In this document: piece by piece, positions 36,325-45,447 of the stretch
Position numbering within the stretch: position 1 is the stretch's first letter
Layout of the letters: each line of letters begins with the position of its first letter
Assembly (NCBI RefSeq): GCF_001468085.1
Contig: NZ_LNZB01000060.1
Coordinates: 458,257 to 522,256, forward strand
Direction: 5' to 3'
From: Legionella waltersii
Lineage (GTDB): Bacteria; Pseudomonadota; Gammaproteobacteria; Legionellales; Legionellaceae
DNA length: 64,000 nt
Translations under genes and position numbers: made by a program
Notes under the pieces: model-generated
The model's database searches: none
The model's input: the letters and a program-made list of their open reading frames with translations, nothing else
Told to the model about the DNA's origin: nothing

Positions 36325-37390
36325 GTGAAAACTCCTCCATGGCGATTGCACGTTGTTCTACTAAGTATTCTGGAAGTTCAGCATAATGATGATCAAAAAT
36401 ACTGGTAATGGGTTGAGGTTTAGTACTCAAATACTCATCTACCGCTTTTTCTACTGCCTCAGAGCATTCAAGGACTAATTGCTCCTCATCTTGTGCTGTC
36501 CATATTTTTTGTTCCGTTAGGTAATTCTTAAAGCGAGCGATGGGTTCCTTAGACTTGGCTTGCTCTACTTCATCAGCAGGTTGGTAGCGTGTTGCATCAT
36601 CTGCGGTGGTATGATCACATAAACGATAGGTTAGAGCCTCAATCAACGTAGGTCCTTCACCTCGTCTAGCTTTTTCAATGGCATCCCCAATCACTTGTCT
36701 AGTCGCCAAGATGTCATTACCATCGATTTGAATACCATCAAATCCTGCTGCGAATGCCTTTTGAGCAATCGTTTGTGTACCAGATTGTTTGTCTCTAGGT
36801 ACTGAAATTGCCCATTGGTTGTTGTTCACTACGAAAACCACTGGAAGATTCCACGTCCCAGCAACATTGATTGCTTCATAAAAGTCACCTTCAGAGGTTC
36901 CTCCCTCGCCCAGACAGACAACCGCAACTCTAGGTTGCTTTCTATATTGAAAGGCAAATGCAACACCTGTGGCATGAAGGCATTGTGAGGCAATGGGTAC
37001 ACAAATTGGTAGGTCTTCTGAGTTGTTAGCAAAATTACTACCACGTTCATCGCCACCCCAAAATGCAAGAATTTCTGACATTTTTACTCCGCGCTGAATT
37101 TGCGCAGCATAGTCCCGATAGTAGGGGACTAACACGTCGTCGGGTTTCATGGCATGACCAATCGCTGTTGAAATTGCTTCTTGACCATTGATAGGGGCAT
37201 AAGTTCCCATTTTTCCTGTACGTTGTAATGCAATGGCTTTTTTATCAAATGTACGTGTAAGTACCATTATTTTATAGAGATCTTTTAAAATGGATTCATT
37301 TTTTGTAAAAGGCGGAGGTGAGCTTGTTAGCTCCCCATGTTCATTGAGGTATTGCGTATAATTTACTGTAAATTGAGCAACTGTTGACAT
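36317..37390 (-). CDS. pdhA: 2-oxoacid dehydrogenase E1 component, alpha subunit
   Basis: This 357-residue thiamine-diphosphate-binding E1alpha decarboxylates a 2-oxoacid and passes the acyl group to E2. The ThDP motif is GEGGTSEGDFYEAINVAG to VVNNNQWAIS, with Glu where GDG is usual. MGTYAPINGQEAISTAIG and LVPYYRDYAAQI are also family-typical, and DHTTADDATRYQP is the phosphorylation-loop region. It is first in the minus-strand E1alpha-E1beta-E2 operon; no E3 (lipoamide dehydrogenase) follows, so E3 must be shared. It could be pyruvate or branched-chain specific. Confidence 0.9.
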   Translation of the reverse strand: MSTVAQFTVNYTQYLNEHGELTSSPPPFTKNESILKDLYKIMVLTRTFDKKAIALQRTGKMGTYAPINGQEAISTAIGHAMKPDDVLVPYYRDYAAQIQRGVKMSEILAFWGGDERGSNFANNSEDLPICVPIASQCLHATGVAFAFQYRKQPRVAVVCLGEGGTSEGDFYEAINVAGTWNLPVVFVVNNNQWAISVPRDKQSGTQTIAQKAFAAGFDGIQIDGNDILATRQVIGDAIEKARRGEGPTLIEALTYRLCDHTTADDATRYQPADEVEQAKSKEPIARFKNYLTEQKIWTAQDEEQLVLECSEAVEKAVDEYLSTKPQPITSIFDHHYAELPEYLVEQRAIAMEEFSHA

Positions 37391-37553
37391 TAAATAGCTC
37401 CTTGTCAGTAATGAGTTGCCATAGAATACTCAGAAATGCTGCTAAACTCCAGACTATTTATAATAAATAGGCTCTGTTGGTTTTGATTTAGTAGCCACTT
37501 TGCTATCGCGGCATACTCACGGCAAGGACGCAGATCAAGAAAATACGGACACT

Positions 37554-39125
37554 CTATGGAGTGATCCCTTTTGTGTTTAATTCGGTATGATCTGGAGCTT
37601 GTAATTTTTCCGACTCAGTACGCACGAAACCCATGATTAATGAACAAACTTCTCGCCCCCACTTTTCAAGGAATTTATTTTGTCCGCGAGGCGATGATGA
37701 CTCCATGAAAACATTTTTTAAGCATGCGCTTATGGCTTTAAACCATTCATCGCATAAATAGAGATCTGTGTCGCTTGATTTAATGGTATGTGAAATCAAT
37801 TTTGCAGCTTCTGAACGGATACTTCCATTAGTCATTGAGATGAACTCATGACATAAAGATTCAATAATGGTTTGTGAGCATTCTTCCATAACTGTTTCAG
37901 ACAATGGTTTTCGTGCATTTGCTTTTAGAGACTCTTCTAAGGCGTACTTGAGCGTTTGTTTTAAGGAGTAGACTCTGTGAGGGAAGCCTTCAACACTATG
38001 GCCTTGTAGCCTATAGTTCGGTGGCAATTTGCTCAGGGCATAGGCAAGGGTTGTGTGTTTCATTTGAATGGCTTTGGTGATTGTGTGCAATTTTGAAAAA
38101 TCATAATTTTCACCTTGTATAAATGAGGCGGCATCCAATAATTTATAATCATGATCCATCAATCCAGAACATATCGTTAATTTGAAAAGATCCTCTAGTA
38201 GGCTCTGCAGTTTATTTTTATGTACGGTAATATGAGTTTTGAATTCATTCAACCACTGCTCTAGTTCAAGGTTATTAAGACCCAGACTTTCAGCAGGCAG
38301 ATCAGAAAGAAAGAACATAAATCCTTTGAGCATTACTTTAGCGTAGTTACTTCGTACTTGATAATTTTCTTCTACAGGGATGGGTTCCCCTTCTACTAAA
38401 TAATTGTGTTCAAAGGCTGTATCCATAAGGTTGTATGTGCTGTTTGACATGATACTTCTTATGCAGGTTTCGAAATAAACCAACACATATTTAGGTGTTG
38501 CTTGTCCACCTTTAAAAGTGCTCATTGCTGGTGCAATCACTTCTTCATGAATCTGACGTATGAGTTGCATTTGCCATTCACGTAATACATAGTAGTCCGT
38601 GTTTTTGATCACCTGAGCAGTAAGATTAATGGTTTCAGGGGAGTATACTTTTAAGGAGTTTAATCTTTTAAGATTTGTTTCATTGTTTCTTTTTAAGCCG
38701 CCTTCATAGACTAATGTTTCACCAGGACAATTGGTTAATAAGGTGTCTAGTGAAACAATCGTTGGTTTTAAATTCGATGATGAAGATGAAGTTACTTCCC
38801 CCTTAACAAATGGTTCATCTTTGCTAGTTAGGGATGGAGAGCTTTTGCTAAAAAACGAGTTATGCAACACAGAATGATCCGTAGAATCAACTATAGTATT
38901 AAATGGATGTTCTTTACGAAAAGTCTCCAAGTCCTTAATAACAGCAATGTTGTCTATAATTTCAACTCCTGTTATGGATAACATCAGGGTATTGAGTTGA
39001 TCTTTGTTGATGCTTAAATTATTTCCACCGACAGTGTAGGTGCATATTGCAGATTTTGTCATGGAGTCATAAGTAAATATTACGGGTAGATCTTGGAAAG
39101 TGATGTCTGAAAAATAAATGCGCAT
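37554..39125 (-). CDS. hypothetical protein, Legionella-type, effector candidate
   Basis: I do not recognise this 523-residue soluble protein. The first 60 residues look like a small beta domain (IYFSDITFQDLPVIFTYD, ICTYTVGGNNLSI). A serine-rich linker (about 85-115, SSSSSNLKP) leads to a long mostly helical region. There is no signal peptide or membrane segment. It stands alone between the E1alpha gene and pabB. The size, isolation, low-complexity linker and polar tail (TESEKLQAPDHTEL) resemble Dot/Icm substrates, but this is inference only. Confidence 0.65.
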   Translation of the reverse strand: MRIYFSDITFQDLPVIFTYDSMTKSAICTYTVGGNNLSINKDQLNTLMLSITGVEIIDNIAVIKDLETFRKEHPFNTIVDSTDHSVLHNSFFSKSSPSLTSKDEPFVKGEVTSSSSSNLKPTIVSLDTLLTNCPGETLVYEGGLKRNNETNLKRLNSLKVYSPETINLTAQVIKNTDYYVLREWQMQLIRQIHEEVIAPAMSTFKGGQATPKYVLVYFETCIRSIMSNSTYNLMDTAFEHNYLVEGEPIPVEENYQVRSNYAKVMLKGFMFFLSDLPAESLGLNNLELEQWLNEFKTHITVHKNKLQSLLEDLFKLTICSGLMDHDYKLLDAASFIQGENYDFSKLHTITKAIQMKHTTLAYALSKLPPNYRLQGHSVEGFPHRVYSLKQTLKYALEESLKANARKPLSETVMEECSQTIIESLCHEFISMTNGSIRSEAAKLISHTIKSSDTDLYLCDEWFKAISACLKNVFMESSSPRGQNKFLEKWGREVCSLIMGFVRTESEKLQAPDHTELNTKGITP

Positions 39126-39210
39126 AATATGATGGTGTATTATTTAAAAAACGCATTGTATTATTGTTACCCATAACAAGTAAAGAACTGGGTTTTAGGT
39201 AGGTATTTAA

Positions 39211-40542
39211 GTGAATAATAGTATTATCCATGATGTTGAATACAGTAGTATTTCATTCGACGTTTACGAATCATTGAGTCATCTTCCTGGTTTTATATTA
39301 CTTCAGAGTACGGATACATTAAATGGTCGTTACGACATAGTAAGCGCGTATCCATATGATCGACTTGTTATGTCCAATTCTGAAAGAGATGCTGAATCTG
39401 TATTCAAAACTCTTGAAGGAAAATTACCCATACAGAAAACGCAATCTGGTTTGCCATTTCAAGGTGGAGCAATGGGGTATATTTCCTATGACTTAAACCG
39501 GGCTATGTTTGGCATACAATCACTACCTCAAGCTACCCTAAAGGATATGCCTTTGTTGGATTTGGGATTCTATGATTGGGCTCTGATTGTTGACCACCAG
39601 TTCAAAAAGGCTCATATATTTAATGCAAATAGTCATTCATCTTCAGGGAGTATTATTCAGGAGATTATTGCATTGATTAAAACTCCTCAAAAAAAGAATA
39701 GAACAATTCAAGTCCAAAGGGAATTTATCCCTTTAATGCCTAAATCTAGATACCAGGAGGCATTTAATACGATTCATAGCGCCTTAAGAAAGGGGCGATC
39801 TTATCAAGTAAACTTTACTCAAGCATTTCACTCAAACTTTATAGGAGATCCATGGTTTATTTATAGAGGGGTATCTGAGAAAAATCCTGTGCCTTTTGCT
39901 GCATTTATGAGAACAGATCATGCAGATGTTTTAAGCTTTTCACCTGAAAGATTGCTATTAGGGAATGAGGAGCACCTACTCGCGTCTCCAATTAAGGGTA
40001 CAATTCATCGGTCAAGGAACTCCTCTGAGGATAAAAAATTAATGGAGAAATTACTCAATTGTTCAAAAAATCGTGCAGAGAATGTCATGATTGTTGATTT
40101 ATTAAGAAATGATCTCAGTAAGTTAGCGAAACCAGGTTCCGTTCGAGTTTCAAATTTATGCTCAATACAGAGTTTTAATGGTGTTCATCATTTAGTATCG
40201 GATGTACACGCAGAGTCTCAAGAAGGAATTCACCCAGTTCAGTACTTCTTGTCTTGTTTTCCAGGAGGTTCAATAACTGGTGCACCAAAACTGGAGTCAA
40301 TGAAGATAATTAGTGAAGAAGAAAGTTTTGCAAGAGGTGTTTATTGCGGAAGTATTGGTTACTTTTCTAATCATGGTCGTTTTGATATGAATATTGCAAT
40401 TCGTACTATTACTGCCAAAAACAATGTATTGCATTTAGCGGCTGGTGGAGGTTTGGTTATTGACTCTAACTGTGAAGAAGAATATCGTGAATGTTTTACA
40501 AAAGTTACAGCGATAGTCAATGCAATCAATTCAATTGGATGA
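39211..40542 (+). CDS. pabB: aminodeoxychorismate synthase component I
   Basis: This 443-residue chorismate-utilising enzyme makes 4-amino-4-deoxychorismate for folate. Family motifs are GRSYQVNFTQAF, FSPERLL, SPIKGTIHRS (the KGT typical of PabB rather than TrpE), ENVMIVDLLRNDLS, CFPGGSITGAPKLESM and GVYCGSIGYF. It starts at GTG. The 3' end overlaps the Nudix gene by 23 bp, implying coupling. folK of the same pathway lies at 57.8 kb. Confidence 0.92.
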   Translation: MNNSIIHDVEYSSISFDVYESLSHLPGFILLQSTDTLNGRYDIVSAYPYDRLVMSNSERDAESVFKTLEGKLPIQKTQSGLPFQGGAMGYISYDLNRAMFGIQSLPQATLKDMPLLDLGFYDWALIVDHQFKKAHIFNANSHSSSGSIIQEIIALIKTPQKKNRTIQVQREFIPLMPKSRYQEAFNTIHSALRKGRSYQVNFTQAFHSNFIGDPWFIYRGVSEKNPVPFAAFMRTDHADVLSFSPERLLLGNEEHLLASPIKGTIHRSRNSSEDKKLMEKLLNCSKNRAENVMIVDLLRNDLSKLAKPGSVRVSNLCSIQSFNGVHHLVSDVHAESQEGIHPVQYFLSCFPGGSITGAPKLESMKIISEEESFARGVYCGSIGYFSNHGRFDMNIAIRTITAKNNVLHLAAGGGLVIDSNCEEEYRECFTKVTAIVNAINSIG

Positions 40543-41026
40543 TGATCATGCTCAATCCTCTGTAATAGTCCTACATGATTTAAGCACTAATTCTATAGTC
40601 CTAACTAAGCGAAGTGAGCATCTTAAAAATCACCCAGGTGAAATTTGTTTTCCAGGTGGTTTTCGAGAGCTAGACGATGAAAATTTATTGGATACTGCTT
40701 TACGAGAACTTAATGAAGAACTGAGTATTACTGCGGATAGAGTGACACTTATCAAAGAAATGCAAGTTGAAACTACTTTGTTAGGAGCTGTTATTCATCC
40801 TTGGTTGGCCAGTATTGAAAGTATCGTTCCTTACCGTATCAATCCAAGTGAGGTAAGTGCTGTCATCTCAGTTTCAATGGATTTAGCGACAAACATGAAT
40901 AATTATAAAAAATTGACGATTGTACGAAATGGGATTCAGTTTGAGAGTTGGGAATTTATTCAAAATAAAGAAGTCATTTGGGGGGCTACTGCTAGGATAA
41001 TGAAGCAGTTGGCTACGAGCGTATAG
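40520..41026 (+). CDS. Nudix hydrolase, CoA pyrophosphatase (NudL) type
   Basis: This 168-residue protein has a Nudix box at about 46-68 (GGFRELDDENLLDTALRELNEEL). It is preceded by HPGEICFPGG, the leader seen in NudL-type CoA pyrophosphatases (HxGxxxFPGG). The ATG lies inside pabB. E. coli nudL also sits beside pabB, which supports the call. The substrate is inferred. Confidence 0.87.
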   Translation: MQSIQLDDDHAQSSVIVLHDLSTNSIVLTKRSEHLKNHPGEICFPGGFRELDDENLLDTALRELNEELSITADRVTLIKEMQVETTLLGAVIHPWLASIESIVPYRINPSEVSAVISVSMDLATNMNNYKKLTIVRNGIQFESWEFIQNKEVIWGATARIMKQLATSV

Positions 41027-41031
41027 TCATG

Positions 41032-41043
41032 GGGGACGTCCCC
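41032..41043. repeat. 12-bp perfect palindrome after the Nudix gene
   Basis: GGGGACGTCCCC begins 6 bp past the Nudix stop codon. It may help end the transcript, though loop geometry is poor, or it may be a protein-binding site. Similar short GGGAC/GTCCC pieces occur near 55738. Confidence 0.35.
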
Positions 41044-41100
41044 AGCTCTAACTCGGGGGCATCAGCTCCAACTTGGTTAAAGTACTGAATAAACTAAGCT

Positions 41101-41400
41101 GTGACCGTAAGGGCTGAGGAATCGACTCATTGTTTAAAATGGGGCATTTATACCAAAGGTCGGGTGCTTCGCCTAATGGCGCTTCCTTAAGCAGCGACAC
41201 TCGTGAAAGCGGATAGTTTCGTATCCGCTTGCTTACGCGCGCGGCTCGGTTCACTCCCTGCTGTGACTAGGATTTGATTCAGACAGCAAAGAAATGACAC
41301 CGCTTAAGGCAGCGCCATTAGGCGAAGCGCCGGACCTACGCTTACTGACCAGCAGAGAAGAGATTAGTTTATAATATGAGTCGATGCCTCAGCCGTAAGG
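41101..41400. repeat. dispersed nested inverted-repeat element, copy 1
   Basis: This fills the 402-bp gap between the Nudix gene and fadD. Outer arms 41112-41130 and 41376-41394 are 19-nt inverted repeats with one mismatch. Inner arms 41157-41192 and 41302-41337 are 36-nt inverted repeats with three mismatches. Between them lies a 93-bp core (41201-41293) with a perfect hairpin GCGGATA/TATCCGC at 41209-41228. The core matches copy 2 at 90 of 93 positions in the same orientation, while the outer arms match copy 2 only after inversion. GC content is much higher than in neighbouring DNA. No transposase is encoded; it resembles a MITE or large REP-type element. Confidence 0.8.
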
Positions 41401-41428
41401 AAGCGGATGACCATCCTAATAAATCACC

Positions 41429-43138
41429 CTAAACGGCAACTTCCTTTTTTTTTGCTTGAGTCTGTTTCAAATTAAACTCTTTCTCCTTTAAAGCCCGTCT
41501 AAGAATCTTCCCAACATTTGTTTTGGGTAGTTCATTGTAGAACTCAACCAGTTTTGGGATCTTGTAAGCCGTTAAATGCTCTTTACAGTGGGCTATAATT
41601 TGTTCTGCCGTTAAATTCGGATCTTTTTTAACTATACAAGCCTTAACCCGCTCTCCAGACTCTTCATCGGCAATGCCTATTACGCCAACTTCTAACACAC
41701 CAGAGTGCATTCCGATAACTTGTTCTACCTCGTTGGGATAAACGTTAAATCCAGAGACCACAATCATGTCCTTTTTTCTATCAACTAAATAGACAAAGCC
41801 CTCTTCATCAACTCTTGCGATATCTCCAGTTTTAAGAAAGCCGTCCTGAGTGAAAACGAGCGCCGTTTCATCTGGTCTTTTCCAGTATCCAGGCATTACT
41901 TGTGGACCTTTAATGCATAGCTCTCCACTGCTACCAACAGCAACTTCATTGCCTTCATCATCACGAATTGATATATCAGTCGAAGAAATTGGAAGTCCTA
42001 TACTTCCATTATATCCTTCTAGATACATAGGATTCATTGTGGCTGCAGGACTTGTTTCAGTGAGACCATACGCTTCTAACACTCTAGTATTCGTCATTTC
42101 TTTCCATTTAAGAGATACACTCTTTTGCAATGCCATACCTCCAGAAAGAGCTAGCTTTAATTTGCTAAAATCAATTTCCTTAAATCTTGGGTGGTGTAGC
42201 AACGCATTAAATAGAGTATTTACACCAGTTATTGCTGTAAAACCGCTGTCTTTTATTTGATCGATAAATTGGTTTAAATCCCTAGGGTTTGTGATCAAAA
42301 TATTCTTCGCCCCAACTTTCAAAAAAGTAAGGCAGTTAGCAGTAAGTGAGAATATATGATAAAGCGGCAGGGCGGTTACAATAATGTCTTGATCCGATAC
42401 ACCTAAAGGCGCAATCCAATGATAGGCTTGTAAGACATTTGACACTAAATTACCATGAGTAAGTATTGCGCCTTTAGCCACACCTGTAGTACCACCAGTG
42501 TATTGCAGAAACGCAATGTCGTCATGATTAAGTTCGACATGATGCAGTGTAGCATCCTTACCTTCTAACAAGGTGTAATTAAAAGCCACTGCATGCGGGA
42601 TACTATACGCCGGAACTAGCTTTTTAATGTGCTTAACAACAAAATTGACAATCAATCGTTTCACAGTTGGGAATAAATCACCAATTTGCGTAACAATAAC
42701 GTGTTTCAACTTGGGCATAGAGGGTAATGATTTCTCGATGGTTTTTGCAAAGTTAGCAAGGACCACAATGACTTCTGCTTCTGAATCATTCATTTGGTGA
42801 ATGACTTCATCGCATGTGTATAATGGATTGGTATTAACAATCGTGTAGCCTGCTCTTAATGTTCCAAACAATGCTACTGGGTATTGGAGTACATTCGGCA
42901 TCATGATGGCTACTCGCGCACCCTTTTGTAAATTAAGTTGCTGTAAATAGGCTGCAAAATTTCGACTAAGAACATCCAATTCACGATAGGTTATTTCAGA
43001 GCCCATGTTTGAATAGGCAATCCTATTGGCATATTTACTACAAGATTCATGGAATATTGACACCAGGGATAAGTATTGACTCGGGTCAATTTCGTGTGGC
43101 ACTCCTTGTTGGTATTGTTCAAACCAGCGTTTATCCAC
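41429..43138 (-). CDS. fadD: long-chain fatty-acid CoA ligase
   Basis: This 569-residue acyl-CoA synthetase activates fatty acids for beta-oxidation or lipid synthesis. The AMP-binding P-loop is YTGGTTGVAKGAILTHGN. Later motifs are EAYGLTETSPAATMNP, GFLKTGDIARVDEEGFVYLVDRKKD in parts, and the C-terminal Lys in LPKTNVGKILRRAL. It starts at GTG with AAGGA eight bases upstream. It is divergent from minC with a 56-bp gap. Confidence 0.93.
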   Translation of the reverse strand: MDKRWFEQYQQGVPHEIDPSQYLSLVSIFHESCSKYANRIAYSNMGSEITYRELDVLSRNFAAYLQQLNLQKGARVAIMMPNVLQYPVALFGTLRAGYTIVNTNPLYTCDEVIHQMNDSEAEVIVVLANFAKTIEKSLPSMPKLKHVIVTQIGDLFPTVKRLIVNFVVKHIKKLVPAYSIPHAVAFNYTLLEGKDATLHHVELNHDDIAFLQYTGGTTGVAKGAILTHGNLVSNVLQAYHWIAPLGVSDQDIIVTALPLYHIFSLTANCLTFLKVGAKNILITNPRDLNQFIDQIKDSGFTAITGVNTLFNALLHHPRFKEIDFSKLKLALSGGMALQKSVSLKWKEMTNTRVLEAYGLTETSPAATMNPMYLEGYNGSIGLPISSTDISIRDDEGNEVAVGSSGELCIKGPQVMPGYWKRPDETALVFTQDGFLKTGDIARVDEEGFVYLVDRKKDMIVVSGFNVYPNEVEQVIGMHSGVLEVGVIGIADEESGERVKACIVKKDPNLTAEQIIAHCKEHLTAYKIPKLVEFYNELPKTNVGKILRRALKEKEFNLKQTQAKKKEVAV

Positions 43139-43194
43139 GTTGATATCCTTCTGTTATTGTTTTCCTCATGCTAGTATAAACAAAAATATCGTTT

Positions 43195-43905
43195 ATGGAT
43201 ATCATGGCAATGAGTGAAAATTTGGTTAATACACAAGCATTTAAGTTAAAAGGTAGACTGTATACTTTGACCGTATTGCAAGTTTTAAATACAGATAAGG
43301 CAATATTTTCACAGCAATTGATTGATGTTGTTAAGAAAGCACCTAAATTGTTTGAAAGAACTCCAGTAGTATTTGATTTATCGGCTGTCAATCAACAAGA
43401 GTTTGATCTACAAGAGCTATGCCAAATTGCAAAGACTAATGGCATGATTCCTGTTGCAATTCAAGGTGGAAGTAGCTTGCAAGAAACTTTAGCGCAATGC
43501 AATGGTCTAGGGGTTTTAAATGCATCCGCATCTCAAGACAGAAATTTAATGCATGAAGTCAGTGAAGCCAGCACTACTCAGTCAACTAAATCTCGAATAC
43601 TTGATTCACCCGTACGCTCAGGACAGCAGGTTGTCGCAAAAGGATCGGATTTAATCGTATCGTCCTCAGTCAGTCATGGTGCAGAATTACTCGCTGATGG
43701 AAACATTCATGTGTATGGATGTTTAAGAGGCAGAGCTTTGGCTGGTATTTCCGGTGATCTAGACGCTAGAATTTTTTGTCAATCTCTTGATGCAGAGCTT
43801 GTTTCAATTGCAGGATACTACCTTTTAAGCGATGCGTTTGAGCCTTTAGCAGCCCCATGTCAGATCTATTTAGAAAATGAACAAATTAAAATCGAGCCTT
43901 TATGA
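43195..43905 (+). CDS. minC: septum-site determining protein MinC
   Basis: This 236-residue inhibitor of FtsZ ring assembly has an N-terminal domain at about 5-110 (FKLKGRLYTLTVLQVL, PVVFDLSAVN). A linker leads to the C-terminal beta-helix with VRSGQQVVAKGSDLIV, GAELLADGNIHVYGCLRGRALAG in parts and ARIFCQSLDAELVSIAGYY, the MinD-binding surface. The start is uncertain among three in-frame ATGs (43195, 43204, 43210). minD and minE are not adjacent. Its stop overlaps lpxH by 4 bp. Confidence 0.93.
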   Translation: MDIMAMSENLVNTQAFKLKGRLYTLTVLQVLNTDKAIFSQQLIDVVKKAPKLFERTPVVFDLSAVNQQEFDLQELCQIAKTNGMIPVAIQGGSSLQETLAQCNGLGVLNASASQDRNLMHEVSEASTTQSTKSRILDSPVRSGQQVVAKGSDLIVSSSVSHGAELLADGNIHVYGCLRGRALAGISGDLDARIFCQSLDAELVSIAGYYLLSDAFEPLAAPCQIYLENEQIKIEPL

Positions 43906-44636
43906 TTGATGCTGTATTTATCTCAGATTTACACCTTAGTCCCAGTGAACCTGAAATTAAAGAGCGTTTTAATGGGTTTATTGCCTGGGCAGAGTCAAAA
44001 GTAAAATCCATTTATATTTTAGGAGATTTTTTTCATGCTTGGGCAGGTGATGACAGTTTGGATGACTGGAGCTTAGGTATAGCAAATCAATTAAAGTCTT
44101 TAGTGGATAAGGGTATCAATATCTATTTTATGGCTGGAAACCGAGATTTTCTACTAGGAGAACGATTTGCTAAATTAAGTGGTTGGAGAGTCTTGCAAGA
44201 ACCAACAAAAATTCAACTGCATGATAGACCTGTTTTATTGGTGCATGGGGATAGGTATTGTACTAAAGATATCGCTCATCAACGATTTCGCAAATTAACG
44301 CGTAATCGCTTTTTTTCCTGTTTATTTCTAGCTCTACCGTTGAGTATGCGGTTAAAACTAGTTGAAAAAATACGTAAGAATAGCTCATCTAAGCGCTATT
44401 TAAGTTCAGAGCAAATTGATGTGGTTACCGATCAAGTGACTAAACATCTAAAGAGTTATAACGTAAATTCTGTAATACATGGTCATACCCATAAATCTGG
44501 AGAGCATACACTGCATTTGAGTGAAAATGAGGGCAAGAGATATGTTTTAAGTGATTGGGATGACAATCCTACGCTATTGTGTTATGATATAACAAAGGGC
44601 TTTTATTTTGCCCATGTCAACTTATATCATTATTAG
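43902..44636 (+). CDS. lpxH: UDP-2,3-diacylglucosamine diphosphatase LpxH
   Basis: This 244-residue calcineurin-like phosphoesterase hydrolyses UDP-2,3-diacylglucosamine to lipid X in lipid A synthesis. Metal-binding motifs are FISDLHLSP, GDFFHAWAGDD, GNRDFLLG, LVHGDRYC and VIHGHTHKSGEH. It is coupled to minC by an ATGA overlap, which joins cell division and outer-membrane synthesis in one transcript. Confidence 0.94.
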   Translation: MIDAVFISDLHLSPSEPEIKERFNGFIAWAESKVKSIYILGDFFHAWAGDDSLDDWSLGIANQLKSLVDKGINIYFMAGNRDFLLGERFAKLSGWRVLQEPTKIQLHDRPVLLVHGDRYCTKDIAHQRFRKLTRNRFFSCLFLALPLSMRLKLVEKIRKNSSSKRYLSSEQIDVVTDQVTKHLKSYNVNSVIHGHTHKSGEHTLHLSENEGKRYVLSDWDDNPTLLCYDITKGFYFAHVNLYHY

Positions 44637-44645
44637 GAACTTAAT

Positions 44646-45434
44646 ATGGCTAATGATAAGACAGAACGTGAAATAATGGATAATTTTAAAAAATTAAAAA
44701 GTGCAAATCAAGAACTTGCAAAAGTACAGTTTTCATCTGAACTTGATAGGATGTGGACACAACACATGCAAGATCACTCAAACTCTAGATTAAAGCGTGA
44801 CGGTAAATTAGAGGCTAAAAAACGTACTATCAATGACTCTGGCCATGAAGATACTTACCTTAATATGATGGGACAAATGGCTAAGAAATTTGCAAATCCA
44901 AGTCTGAATGGTTTTACCCAATGGATAACAGCCATGTTGGAATTAGTGAATTTATTTGAACTATTCGTAAGAGCATATGGACCAAGCGTTGCTGCCTATA
45001 GACATCAAGCAACCGATTTTATCTATGACCAGACTATTGAGCGCATAAGAAAAGCAGTTCACTATAAAGGATCTAGCGATCCAGATGTGAAAGGCTCTGA
45101 ATTAGCATATAACGTGCATTTTGATAATAATAATAAATTAGTAATAGATCCACTTAAATCAATGTCTACAGGCAAACCATTTGATCACGATTTACCAAAC
45201 CTAAGACCTGCTGCAGCCGCGCTAAATGAAGCTTTTGCTGATGGTATCAAATTATGGCTTAAGAAAAATGGGTATGAGGAAGACCCACGTAATCCAGGGA
45301 CTTATAAAAATGGTGCACAACAACTTACAAAAGAGAGTTTTGAAGCTTTGAAAAGCGACCCTGAAAATGGATTGGCTAAGTTTTTGTCGGGTGACGCTGA
45401 TTTAAGATTTTCACAAGCACCAGGTCCTTCTTAA
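44646..45434 (+). CDS. hypothetical protein downstream of lpxH
   Basis: I do not recognise this 262-residue soluble protein. The N-terminal 75 residues are highly charged and probably helical (REIMDNFKKLKSANQELAK), followed by a central hydrophobic stretch (FTQWITAMLELVNLFELFVRA) that may be amphipathic rather than a membrane span. The C-terminal part has NGYEEDPRNPGTYKNGAQQL. It begins 9 bp after lpxH with AGGAA before its ATG, so it is probably cotranscribed with minC-lpxH. There is no export signal. Confidence 0.65.
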   Translation: MANDKTEREIMDNFKKLKSANQELAKVQFSSELDRMWTQHMQDHSNSRLKRDGKLEAKKRTINDSGHEDTYLNMMGQMAKKFANPSLNGFTQWITAMLELVNLFELFVRAYGPSVAAYRHQATDFIYDQTIERIRKAVHYKGSSDPDVKGSELAYNVHFDNNNKLVIDPLKSMSTGKPFDHDLPNLRPAAAALNEAFADGIKLWLKKNGYEEDPRNPGTYKNGAQQLTKESFEALKSDPENGLAKFLSGDADLRFSQAPGPS

Positions 45435-45447
45435 AATTCGCACCGAT

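Noticed and set aside
41048..41254. 68-residue minus-strand ORF in repeat copy 1 and its relative at 48777-49013
   Set aside because: Both are translations of the same inverted-repeat element. They differ after the shared core, lack ribosome sites and run through hairpin arms.
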